Assembly: GCA_023427845.1 (NCBI GenBank)
Contig: JAEYZX010000168.1
Coordinates: forward strand, 1 to 9,704
DNA: 9,704 nt
From: Bacteroidota bacterium
Lineage (GTDB): Bacteria; Bacteroidota; Bacteroidia; Flavobacteriales; Flavobacteriaceae
Direction of reading: 5' to 3'
This document shows positions 1-7,509 of this stretch, in pieces. Numbering within the stretch: the stretch's first letter is position 1; every line of letters starts with the position of its first letter. Made by a program: the position numbers and the translations under genes. The notes beneath the pieces are model-generated. The model was not told the origin of the DNA and did no database searches. It was given only the letters and a program-made list of their open reading frames with translations.

Positions 1-671
1 ATTGTCGCACGGATCGCATCGTCCATATACATCATTGGCATTTTAGTTTCTGCCGACAGAAAGCAATCGTATTTTTTATCGGCCAACGCCTTGTGATAAA
101 TATCGACGGCATAATCGGTCGTTCCGCCACCAGGAGGTGACGACCAGCTGATCAATCCCGGATAACGGATGCTTCTAACATCCACGCCAAAAACATTGTG
201 ATAATATTCGCACCACCGCTCGCCCGACTGTTTGCTGATTCCGTAAACCGTCGACGGCTCCATGATCGTAAATTGAGGAGTTTGTTCCTTAGGCGTTGTC
301 GGCCCAAAAACAGCAATACTCGATGGCCAGAAAATCTTTTTTATTTTTTTTGCCTTTGCCAGATTCAGCACATGAAACAGCGAATTCATGTTCAAATCCC
401 ACGCAAATGCCGGATTCTTTTCAGCTGTAGCCGACAACAGAGCCGCCATCAGATATACTTCTTCAATATTGTATTTTTCTACAAGATGTTCAATTTGATT
501 GAAATCGAGTGCGTTTACGACCTCAAATGGACCCGAAGTGACGACATCTGTATTAAGTTTTCGGATATCTGATGCTATTACATTTGCGGTCCCGTAAATT
601 TCACGCAGCTTGTGGGTTAATTCCGTCCCGATTTGCCCACATGCGCCAATTATTAATATTTTACCGTTCAT
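1..671 (-). CDS. tdh: L-threonine 3-dehydrogenase, SDR type, N-terminal part (cut by window edge)
   Basis: This enzyme oxidises L-threonine with NAD+ to 2-amino-3-oxobutyrate in the cytoplasm; a CoA ligase then gives glycine and acetyl-CoA. The ATG at 669-671 opens a frame that runs off the left edge after 223 residues; from memory the family is about 310-315 residues, so roughly 90 C-terminal residues are missing. Seen: a Rossmann motif GACGQIG (residues 9-15), an acidic residue after beta-2 (ASDI, D35) that should bind the NAD ribose, Ser at 117-118 in PSSIAVFG, the catalytic YxxxK in YGISK (Y143, K147), and the substrate-side stretch RYPGLIS followed by PGGGTTDYAV (169-189). This last signature separates the short-chain, UDP-glucose-epimerase-like threonine dehydrogenases from plain sugar epimerases and from the zinc-dependent E. 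coli type. The match to flavobacterial enzymes, recalled from memory, is very close. It is divergent from the lipoprotein-mfd pair. Confidence 0.93.
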   Translation of the reverse strand, partial: MNGKILIIGACGQIGTELTHKLREIYGTANVIASDIRKLNTDVVTSGPFEVVNALDFNQIEHLVEKYNIEEVYLMAALLSATAEKNPAFAWDLNMNSLFHVLNLAKAKKIKKIFWPSSIAVFGPTTPKEQTPQFTIMEPSTVYGISKQSGERWCEYYHNVFGVDVRSIRYPGLISWSSPPGGGTTDYAVDIYHKALADKKYDCFLSAETKMPMMYMDDAIRAT

Positions 672-690
672 CGTTGGTTGTTTTCAGTTA

Positions 691-698
691 CAAATATA
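691..698 (-). promoter_or_regulatory. Candidate -7 element of the tdh promoter
   Basis: Read on the minus strand this is TATATTTG, an exact match to the Bacteroidota housekeeping -7 consensus TAnnTTTG, lying 19 bases before the tdh ATG. No TTG is present 17-23 bases upstream, so the -33 box is weak or absent. An inverted repeat abuts the upstream edge. Confidence 0.5.
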
Positions 699-717
699 CG
701 TTTCTCGACTGAAACGT
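698..717. repeat. Inverted repeat in the divergent promoter region, candidate operator
   Basis: ACGTTTC (698-704) and GAAACGT (711-717) are perfect 7-base inverted arms around a 6-base spacer, TCGACT. The repeat lies in the stretch between the expected -33 and -7 boxes of tdh, where a bound repressor would block transcription. The sequence shows the symmetry only; a regulator is inferred. Chance occurrence in AT-rich spacer DNA is possible. Confidence 0.3.
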
Positions 718-765
718 TTTCGTTAATAATTCCTAATCTACCGCCTGAATTACAGATTTGATCTT

Positions 766-773
766 TAACTTTG
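766..773 (+). promoter_or_regulatory. Candidate -7 element for the lipoprotein-mfd operon
   Basis: TAACTTTG matches TAnnTTTG exactly and ends 18 bases before the lipoprotein ATG at 792. This predicts a short leader of roughly 10-15 bases. No clear TTG -33 box is seen 17-23 bases upstream. Confidence 0.45.
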
Positions 774-791
774 TGACCTTAATTGTGTTAT

Positions 792-1391
792 ATGAAAATC
801 CATTTTTCGTGCCTGCTGCTGCTGTTATGTGTACTGGTTTCGTGCCAGGATGACCAGGAAAAGCGCGAAGCTGAAAAAGCGAGGGACTTGAAAAAAAAGG
901 AGTTGGTTTTCGCAAATATCAATAGAGGATGGAATTTTAAAACCGAGGCGATTAATCCTGCAGCACAATCGATGATATCGAATTGGGAGGCATGGCGCGA
1001 TTTGATGCGCGAGTTATCGCAAAAACCCCAAAGCAGTATCGGTGCTTTCCAGAAAAAAGCGAGAACGCTCAGTACACGGGCAGCAGATTTAACCAAACAG
1101 CTTCCGCCAAAAATGGACCGCCCTGAAATGAAGAGCCGAATTTCGGTATTGACCACCAAAATAAATGCGTTAAACCTATTCATCAATCTTGATGAAATTC
1201 CCGATCAAAAAGTAGTTTCAATAATTGCTGATATTAATTCGGAACTCACCGCGATCCAGCTTCAAATGGACGAGATTGAAAGAAGAAGCAGGATTCCGCG
1301 TGAAGAAGGCGAGTCGGAAATGATCCGGATGCTCGATACTTCCAGGGCTGTCCCTACCAAGCAACTTAAAACGTTAGACGCAGTTGAGTAA
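792..1391 (+). CDS. Putative lipoprotein of unknown function, first gene of an mfd operon
   Basis: I do not recognise the family. The 199-residue product starts with a type II signal peptide: Met-Lys, a Leu-rich stretch, then the lipobox LVSC with Cys18 as the lipidated residue. The mature part is about 181 residues, highly charged and mostly predicted helical: a Lys/Glu-rich run just after the Cys, then segments with heptad-like hydrophobic spacing around residues 85-165, suggesting a small helical bundle or coiled coil in the periplasm or on the outer membrane. The residues after Cys18 (QDDQE) resemble the acidic lipoprotein export signals of Bacteroidota, so surface exposure is possible. 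The frame can be extended to a TTG at 783, but the ATG at 792 gives a proper signal peptide start. The stop overlaps the mfd start by 8 bases, so the two genes are probably co-transcribed and translationally coupled. No function can be inferred from the neighbour alone. Confidence 0.85.
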   Translation: MKIHFSCLLLLLCVLVSCQDDQEKREAEKARDLKKKELVFANINRGWNFKTEAINPAAQSMISNWEAWRDLMRELSQKPQSSIGAFQKKARTLSTRAADLTKQLPPKMDRPEMKSRISVLTTKINALNLFINLDEIPDQKVVSIIADINSELTAIQLQMDEIERRSRIPREEGESEMIRMLDTSRAVPTKQLKTLDAVE

Positions 1392-4300
1392 ATCCAGATT
1401 ATTTGAAAAATACAACAGTTCACCTAAGGTCTCCCAGATTGCGGGTCTGATTGACTCGGGCCACACCAAACTCAACCTTCAGGGTTTAATTGGATCTGCA
1501 TTGTCTTTTGTGGTCCACTCACTGTTTCGCAAAACCGAACTTCCATTCCTTCTTGTGTTGTCTGATAAAGAAGAAGCCGCCTATTATTTGAACGATCTTG
1601 AACAAATGATTGGCGAAGAGGATGTACTGTTTTATCCCGGGTCGTATCGCCGCCCGTACCAAATAGAAGAAACAGACAATGCGAACGTGCTTCTTCGGGC
1701 GGAAGTCCTAAACAGGATCAACTCGCGAAAAAAGCCCGCAATTATCGTAACCTATCCGGAAGCGCTTTTTGAAAAGGTCGTAACGCGAAAAGAACTCGAC
1801 AAAAACACATTGAAGGTAGCAGTTGGCGATCAGATTTCGATTGATTTCATCAACGAAGTTTTATTTGAGTACGAGTTCAGACGAGTAGATTTTATAGCTG
1901 AACCGGGCGAGTTCTCGGTGCGCGGCGGGATTCTCGATGTTTTTTCGTTCTCAAACGACAATCCATACCGGATCGAGTTTTTTGGAAACGAAGTCGACAG
2001 CATAAGAACATTTGATGTCGAGACGCAACTCTCGATCGAGAAAAAAAAGAAAATTACTATTATCCCGAATGTAGAGAATAAATTTTTTCAGGAAGATCGC
2101 GAGAGTTTTCTTCACTACATCAACCCCAAAACCGTATTGCTGCTTCAGGATGGCGATATTTTGCTGTCAAAACTTGACAAGTTGTTCCTGAAAGCGGAAG
2201 AAATCTTCACCTCACTCGATGCACCGATTAAACACATCGAGCCCAGCCAGTTGTTCGTTGACCATAAAACATTTTCTAAACAGGCGGTTGATTTTTCGAT
2301 AGTAGAGTTTTCGGCGAAGCCATCATTCAATATTCAGAAAAGTTTTGATTTCCACATTCAGCCGCAACCGGCGTTCAACAAACAGTTCGATTTACTGTTG
2401 AACAACCTCGGCGAGAATCATTTCAACGGAATCAAGAATTATCTTTTATGTTCCAACGACACGCAGGCGAAACGTTTTCACGACATTTTCGAATCGCTCG
2501 ACGAGACCAATCACGAGGATATCCGCAAGCAGTACGATACGATTGTAATGCCGTTGTACCAGGGGTTCATCGACACCGAACTACAGCTTGCATGTTATAC
2601 CGACCATCAAATTTTTGAGCGCTATCATAAATTCAGCATCAAAAACAGTTACTCTAAAAAACAAACCCTGACGCTTAAAGAACTGACGATGCTGACCGTG
2701 GGAGATTATGTGACGCACATCGACCACGGAATCGGAAAATTTGGCGGACTTCAGAAAATTGAGGTCGAAGGGAAAATGCAGGAGGCGATCAAACTGGTCT
2801 ATGCCGATAATGACATTGTATACGTCAGCATTCACTCACTCCATAAAATTTCGAAGTACAACGGCAAAGATGGCGCGCCACCAAAAATTTACAAGCTTGG
2901 CTCAAATGCATGGAAACTTCTAAAGCAAAAGACCAAGGCACGCGTCAAACATGTCGCATTCAACCTTATTCAATTGTATGCAAAACGCCGCCTCGAAAAG
3001 GGTTTTAAATACAAACCCGACAGCTACCTGCAGCTCGAACTCGAATCGTCGTTTATATATGAGGACACGCCCGATCAGCTAAAGTCGACCCAGGAAGTCA
3101 AAGCCGATATGGAAAGCGATCGCCCGATGGACAGATTGGTTTGCGGCGATGTCGGATTTGGAAAAACTGAAGTTGCGATCCGTGCCGCATTTAAGGCTGT
3201 CGACAATGGCAAACAGGTAGCAATTCTGGTTCCGACCACAATTTTAGCTTATCAGCATTACAGAACATTTACCGAACGATTGAAGGAGATGCCTGTTTCA
3301 ATAGGTTATCTGAACCGTTTCCGTACCGCAAAAGAGAAATCACAAACACTCAAAGAACTTGCAGAAGGCAAACTCGACATCGTAATCGGTACGCATCAGC
3401 TTGTGAATAAAAATGTGCAGTTTAAAGATTTAGGGCTGCTTATCGTAGACGAGGAACAGAAGTTTGGCGTGAATGTAAAAGACAAACTCAAAACGCTGGC
3501 CGCCAACGTCGACACGCTTACGCTGACGGCAACCCCGATTCCGCGTACATTGCAATTTTCGTTGATGGCAGCCCGTGACCTTTCGGTCATTACGACGCCA
3601 CCGCCAAACCGGTATCCGATCGAAACGCATGTTGTCGGATTCAGCGAGGAACTGATCCGCGATGCGATATCGTATGAAATCCAGCGAAACGGACAGGTCT
3701 TCTTTATCAACAACCGAATCGAGAATATAAAGGAAGTCGCCGGTATGATCCAGAGGCTTGTGCCAAATGCTCGTGTCGGTATCGGACATGGTCAAATGGA
3801 CGGCAAGAAACTTGAAGAACTGATGTTGGCGTTTATGAACGGCGATTTCGATGTGTTGGTCGCGACAACAATCATCGAAAGCGGGCTTGATGTTCCGAAT
3901 GCAAATACGATTTTCATCAACAATGCGAATAATTTCGGGCTATCCGATCTGCATCAGATGCGGGGCCGCGTGGGTCGAAGCAACAAAAAAGCATTTTGTT
4001 ATTTTATTTGTCCGCCTTATCACGCAATGACCGACGACGCACGGAAACGTATTCAGGCGCTGGCACAATACAGCGAGTTGGGCAGCGGCTTCAACATTGC
4101 GATGAAAGACCTTGAAATTCGCGGCGCGGGAGATCTATTGGGAGGCGAACAAAGCGGATTTATCAACGAAATCGGTTTTGAGACCTATCAGAAAATCATG
4201 AACGAAGCAATCGAGGAGCTCAAGGAAAATGAGTTCAAGGAGTTGTATCGCGATGAAGAACATGCGTCGGAAAAGGAATATGTAAAAGACATCCAAATCG

Positions 4301-4743
4301 ATTCCGATTTTGAATTGCTGTTTCCTGATGATTACATCAACAATGTATCGGAAAGGCTAAACCTTTACAACGAGTTGAGCCTGATTAAAGATGAAGAGGC
4401 GCTTTCTGCGTATGAAAATAAACTTACGGACCGATTTGGTGCTTTGCCGAAACCGGCATTGGCATTGTTGAACAGCATACGGATCAAATGGATCGCAACA
4501 AAAATCGGAATCGAGAAACTTGTGATGAAGCAGGGTAAAATGATTGCGTACTTCGTATCGGACCAACAGTCGGATTATTATCAATCGGCGCAGTTTACAA
4601 AAGTACTGCAATTTGTGCAGCAGCATCCGCAGCTGTGTAAGATGAAGGAAAAGCAGACTCCAAATGGACTCAAACTTTTGCTGACGTTTGAAAATGTCAA
4701 ATCAATACGCAAAGCGCTGGAATTGATGGAGATGTTCAAATAG
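1384..4743 (+). CDS. mfd: Transcription-repair coupling factor Mfd
   Basis: Mfd is an ATP-driven translocase that removes RNA polymerase stalled at DNA lesions and recruits UvrA for nucleotide excision repair. The product is 1119 residues, close to the E. coli length (1148 from memory). Domains in order: a UvrB-like N-terminal module (about 1-330); a CarD-like RNA-polymerase-interaction domain beginning at GDYVTHIDHGIG (440-451); and a superfamily 2 translocase with Walker A GDVGFGKT (588-595), Walker B DEEQ (689-692), motif III TATPIPR (715-721) and motif VI QMRGRVGR (858-865). The TRCF segment RGAGDLLGGEQSG follows (913-925), then a C-terminal D7-like autoinhibitory domain. All motor motifs are intact. 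The start is TTG at 1384: an in-frame TAG lies at 1375-1377, no ATG or GTG lies between, and the first internal Met is near residue 76, inside the conserved module. It overlaps the lipoprotein gene by 8 bases, and a hairpin terminator follows at 4828-4851. Confidence 0.98.
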   Translation: MSKSRLFEKYNSSPKVSQIAGLIDSGHTKLNLQGLIGSALSFVVHSLFRKTELPFLLVLSDKEEAAYYLNDLEQMIGEEDVLFYPGSYRRPYQIEETDNANVLLRAEVLNRINSRKKPAIIVTYPEALFEKVVTRKELDKNTLKVAVGDQISIDFINEVLFEYEFRRVDFIAEPGEFSVRGGILDVFSFSNDNPYRIEFFGNEVDSIRTFDVETQLSIEKKKKITIIPNVENKFFQEDRESFLHYINPKTVLLLQDGDILLSKLDKLFLKAEEIFTSLDAPIKHIEPSQLFVDHKTFSKQAVDFSIVEFSAKPSFNIQKSFDFHIQPQPAFNKQFDLLLNNLGENHFNGIKNYLLCSNDTQAKRFHDIFESLDETNHEDIRKQYDTIVMPLYQGFIDTELQLACYTDHQIFERYHKFSIKNSYSKKQTLTLKELTMLTVGDYVTHIDHGIGKFGGLQKIEVEGKMQEAIKLVYADNDIVYVSIHSLHKISKYNGKDGAPPKIYKLGSNAWKLLKQKTKARVKHVAFNLIQLYAKRRLEKGFKYKPDSYLQLELESSFIYEDTPDQLKSTQEVKADMESDRPMDRLVCGDVGFGKTEVAIRAAFKAVDNGKQVAILVPTTILAYQHYRTFTERLKEMPVSIGYLNRFRTAKEKSQTLKELAEGKLDIVIGTHQLVNKNVQFKDLGLLIVDEEQKFGVNVKDKLKTLAANVDTLTLTATPIPRTLQFSLMAARDLSVITTPPPNRYPIETHVVGFSEELIRDAISYEIQRNGQVFFINNRIENIKEVAGMIQRLVPNARVGIGHGQMDGKKLEELMLAFMNGDFDVLVATTIIESGLDVPNANTIFINNANNFGLSDLHQMRGRVGRSNKKAFCYFICPPYHAMTDDARKRIQALAQYSELGSGFNIAMKDLEIRGAGDLLGGEQSGFINEIGFETYQKIMNEAIEELKENEFKELYRDEEHASEKEYVKDIQIDSDFELLFPDDYINNVSERLNLYNELSLIKDEEALSAYENKLTDRFGALPKPALALLNSIRIKWIATKIGIEKLVMKQGKMIAYFVSDQQSDYYQSAQFTKVLQFVQQHPQLCKMKEKQTPNGLKLLLTFENVKSIRKALELMEMFK

Positions 4744-4827
4744 CATAAATAAATACCGCTAATGACCGTATCGTGCGCTGGTGTACGTCGGATGATTACA
4801 AGGGAAATGGTCTTTAAGAGAATTAAA

Positions 4828-4851
4828 AAAAGCCGCTATTAAGCGGCTTTT
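4828..4851. terminator. Bidirectional hairpin terminator between convergent genes
   Basis: A perfect 10-bp stem (AAAAGCCGCT at 4828-4837 with AGCGGCTTTT at 4842-4851) closes an ATTA loop. On the plus strand the U-run follows the GC-rich core, ending mfd transcription. On the minus strand the A-run at 4825-4831 becomes the U-run, ending the metalloprotease transcript. It lies 84 bases after the mfd stop and 15 bases after the protease stop. Confidence 0.9.
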
Positions 4852-4866
4852 CTTGTGTTTATCCAG

Positions 4867-7023
4867 TTATAGCTTCAGGACTTTGAAATTGGCTTCGATG
4901 TCGTCGAACATCAGTCTGAAGAAATACGTTCCGGTGGCAAATGCAGAGATATCAACATCAGTTTCCATATTGTTCAGCTTGTTCTGATAAAGCAGCTGGC
5001 CTGCAATATTGTAGACTTTTACATTTGTGATGTCGGTCTTGGATACAATCTTCACAACTCCATTTGTCGGGTTCGGGTAATAGGTAAAATCGATATTTGC
5101 AACATCTGACAATCCGAGTAGATCTTCGCAACCTACAGTTGCAACATATCCTGATTCCACAACAGCCTGATCTGAAGCGAAACGGATCGAAAGAGAACCG
5201 TCGGCAGCTGATGACACGAATGGCCCCGGAATCGTATTTCCTGTATATCCGCCGGCATTGAACTCCGGTGCTGAAGTGCTCGATCCATCGTAAACATATA
5301 AATAATCATAGTCGGTTTCAAGATCGAATTCCGTAAATGTCAGTGTGATTTTTTTATTTGGTTGCGTCGGAATCAGTGTTCGTACATACGATTCCATATT
5401 TCCATGATCCCCCGTAGCTCCGCCGGTATCTGTAATTACAACGCCACTACACCAATCGGCGCTCGTTGCAAAAACCGTTTCACGCGAAGTAGGAGTCAGT
5501 CCGGAACACACCGGGCGCAAACGGACACGGTAATATTTGTTCGGAAGCAAGCCGGTCAGTTGATGCGGTGATGTTGCGTTTGTCCAGTTTGGGAATGAAG
5601 AAGGATAGGGTGTGATTGATATTTGCCAAGCGGTTGTCGAACCCACATCGCCCCATGTGATTGTTGCCGAAGTGCTTGTTACATTTGTTGCCGTAATGTC
5701 TACAACTGTATTGATACATGTGTTGACGCAATCTGTACTCAAGCACAATCCGCTGTTTACGGCATTTAGCACGGCAGTTCGTGGCTGGGTGCCAAAACCA
5801 TTGGTAAAATTAATTCCGACACCGGAAATCAAATGGCAGTAGCTCATAATTGAACCTGAAGTTGGAATTGGCCCTTGCGAACAATTGCCTTCGTTGTTTC
5901 CGGCCTGCTGTCCACATCCGTCGATCGCGGTATTGTTTCCGTTCCATGCACATGCATGTGTATGTCGTGAACCAAGCAAATGCCCTAGTTCGTGAGTTAT
6001 GACCATCACAGTCCATGAATAGGTAGGAACTGTGCTATAACTGAAATTGACATCTGAATAGCTGAAATTGTTCTCGGAACACAGTCCATTTATCGTAACT
6101 GCCACACCGCCGAGTCCTCCCGGATCAATACCTACCAGCATTCCAACATCGCCGTTGAAAACAGGACGTACTTCGTTGAACTGCGCCAAATAATCAAACG
6201 ATGATTCGCCTTCATAAGGATCATCGGTTGTCCAGATGAATACTGAACTCAAAGCAATGTCGATCTGGTCATTTGCATACAATGTTTGAACATTATTGAA
6301 AACTGCCGTCATCCAGTTGGTTGTTGTTGTCGTATCGGCGCCATTTGCCAGAAATAGATTGTGGTCGATTTCAAAATATACAGTAACGCAACGAGTACTC
6401 TGTACATTACGCGATGTTTCAATTGGCGTTAAATCCATGACAACATCTTCATCTTTTACATCACAGCGAAAGCCGTTCGGCACTTTCATATCCGCATCCG
6501 AATACACAATGTAATCTAACGTATTATTAGGCTTGTCGATTTTTCCGACAACAAGGTTTTGTACTGAATTGTCGGAGATGATGCCGCTGAATTCATTTGC
6601 GAAAAAATTCATTGAGACAAGTGAATTCGGATCCCCTTTCACAATTCCGCGGTAATGTACTCCTTGTTGATAGGTCAGATTTAAAGCTTTGTCAGAATCA
6701 ACGGTAAAATTGTCTGCCAATATCTCGACTTTATAAAGTTCAACGACTTTGATCCCGCCTGCGTATGGGATTGAAAGTTCGATTGCCTCATTTTTGGCGG
6801 CTACAATGGAATTCACTTCCGCAACTCTAAGTGCCGCAAATGTGGCGTTGTCTACGGCTGATTCAACTTCGGAAGCGTCTGCCGGAGTGGTGGCATTTAA
6901 AACCGAAAATGGAGTAAAGACTGTTCTGGCAGCCTTCAATTCTGCGATTTTTTCGGATATCTTATTTTGCGAGAAACCGCAAAAGCACGTAAGTAATACG
7001 AGCAGTGTAAAAATCTTTTTCAT
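4867..7023 (-). CDS. Secreted zinc metalloprotease with Fn3, CUB-like and T9SS sorting domains
   Basis: This is a predicted extracellular protease of 718 residues. Order: a Sec signal peptide (residues 1-18, probable cleavage before Gln19 in GFSQN); an activation propeptide (about 20-205); a reprolysin/M12B-like catalytic domain (about 208-428); a fibronectin type III domain (about 438-520); a CUB-like domain (about 523-632, with DYDYLYVYDG at 571-580 and flanking Cys525 and Cys632); and a type A T9SS C-terminal sorting domain (about 643-718, with YPNP at 649-652, YNIAGQLL at 671-678 and a TGTYFFRL strand). The active site is HELGHLLGSRH: zinc ligands His344, His348 and His354 with Glu345 as base. 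The Met-turn is SIMSYC (391-396, Met393). Several Cys around the active site probably form disulfides. The sorting domain should direct it through the outer membrane by the type IX system to be anchored or released. The substrate cannot be told from sequence. It has its own promoter and shares a terminator with mfd. Confidence 0.95.
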   Translation of the reverse strand: MKKIFTLLVLLTCFCGFSQNKISEKIAELKAARTVFTPFSVLNATTPADASEVESAVDNATFAALRVAEVNSIVAAKNEAIELSIPYAGGIKVVELYKVEILADNFTVDSDKALNLTYQQGVHYRGIVKGDPNSLVSMNFFANEFSGIISDNSVQNLVVGKIDKPNNTLDYIVYSDADMKVPNGFRCDVKDEDVVMDLTPIETSRNVQSTRCVTVYFEIDHNLFLANGADTTTTTNWMTAVFNNVQTLYANDQIDIALSSVFIWTTDDPYEGESSFDYLAQFNEVRPVFNGDVGMLVGIDPGGLGGVAVTINGLCSENNFSYSDVNFSYSTVPTYSWTVMVITHELGHLLGSRHTHACAWNGNNTAIDGCGQQAGNNEGNCSQGPIPTSGSIMSYCHLISGVGINFTNGFGTQPRTAVLNAVNSGLCLSTDCVNTCINTVVDITATNVTSTSATITWGDVGSTTAWQISITPYPSSFPNWTNATSPHQLTGLLPNKYYRVRLRPVCSGLTPTSRETVFATSADWCSGVVITDTGGATGDHGNMESYVRTLIPTQPNKKITLTFTEFDLETDYDYLYVYDGSSTSAPEFNAGGYTGNTIPGPFVSSAADGSLSIRFASDQAVVESGYVATVGCEDLLGLSDVANIDFTYYPNPTNGVVKIVSKTDITNVKVYNIAGQLLYQNKLNNMETDVDISAFATGTYFFRLMFDDIEANFKVLKL

Positions 7024-7045
7024 TAGCGTAATAAAAATTAGGAAC

Positions 7046-7074
7046 CAAATGTACGTAATTTATTAAAGTTCAAA
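7046..7074 (-). promoter_or_regulatory. Promoter of the secreted metalloprotease
   Basis: On the minus strand, TTTG (7074-7071) is followed after 17 bases by TACATTTG (7053-7046). This fits the Bacteroidota primary sigma pattern of a TTG -33 box, a 17-23 base spacer and TAnnTTTG. It ends 22 bases before the ATG and is the best complete promoter in the window. It separates the protease from the ldcA-yraN pair upstream, although no terminator is visible between them. Confidence 0.65.
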
Positions 7075-7099
7075 TCGAAAATAATTGCTCGAAACAAGT

Positions 7100-7459
7100 T
7101 TAAAAGTGATAAAAGGCATCGGTCAAATGTTCTACGACCAGCGAATCGGAATCTTTGTGGATCGCTACAATATCAAAACGGATAGCGGTGTCGAGGTTGT
7201 GCTGCTGAACAAATTCATTTACTGCTTTTACCAAAAGCCTGATTTTTTTCGGTTTGACAAACTCCTGCGGAAGTCCGAATTCAATTGATGAGCGGGTCTT
7301 GACTTCTACGATTGCCAGCACATCGTCAATTTTTGCGATGATGTCAATCTCCGCTTTTTGAAAAACCCAGTTTCTTTCGAGGATTTCATAACCGTTTTTG
7401 ATCAGAAATTCGATTGCGGCATCCTCGCCGGTTTTTCCAAGATCGTTGTGTAAAGCCAT
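7100..7459 (-). CDS. yraN: YraN/UPF0102 family protein, nuclease-like fold
   Basis: YraN-family proteins are small cytoplasmic proteins with a PD-(D/E)xK (Holliday-junction-resolvase-like) fold; their cellular role is unsettled. The 119-residue product carries the family signature: HNDLGKTGEDAA at 4-15 (Glu12), ILERNW at 26-31, the E-x-D pair Glu37/Asp39 in KAEIDIIA, and EVKTRS at 52-57 (Glu52, Lys54), which together form the predicted metal-binding nuclease site, followed by FGLPQEFV and RFDIVAI. All expected acidic and Lys residues are present. I chose ATG at 7457-7459 because family members begin just before the HNxLGxxGE motif. A TTG start at 7513 would add 18 residues unlike the family and overlap the ldcA stop. 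With the chosen start there are 50 bases after the ldcA stop, so the two are probably one transcript. Confidence 0.92.
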   Translation of the reverse strand: MALHNDLGKTGEDAAIEFLIKNGYEILERNWVFQKAEIDIIAKIDDVLAIVEVKTRSSIEFGLPQEFVKPKKIRLLVKAVNEFVQQHNLDTAIRFDIVAIHKDSDSLVVEHLTDAFYHF

Positions 7460-7509
7460 TTGTCGGACTTTGCAAGTTAGTTGCTCAATAGATGAGTTGA
7501 CACTACTGA

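Noticed and set aside
198..572. 124-codon open frame on the plus strand
   Set aside because: It lies wholly inside tdh on the opposite strand; its product is Arg/Phe-rich and resembles no known fold, while the tdh frame is clearly the conserved one.
783..791. Upstream TTG start for the lipoprotein, adding three residues
   Set aside because: The ATG at 792 gives a normal Met-Lys signal peptide start and leaves room for a leader after the TAACTTTG element.
788..1186. 132-codon open frame on the minus strand
   Set aside because: It is antisense to the lipoprotein gene, which has a proper lipobox and is coupled to mfd; the antisense product has no recognisable features.
3396..3795. Two overlapping antisense frames within mfd
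   Set aside because: They cover the conserved translocase motifs of Mfd in the opposite strand; they are reading-frame shadows.
6982..6987. Possible lipobox (LLTC, Cys13) in the metalloprotease leader
   Set aside because: The residue before the Cys is Thr rather than Gly, Ala or Ser, and a normal type I cleavage site (GFS before Gln19) follows; the C-terminal T9SS domain also fits a type I substrate.
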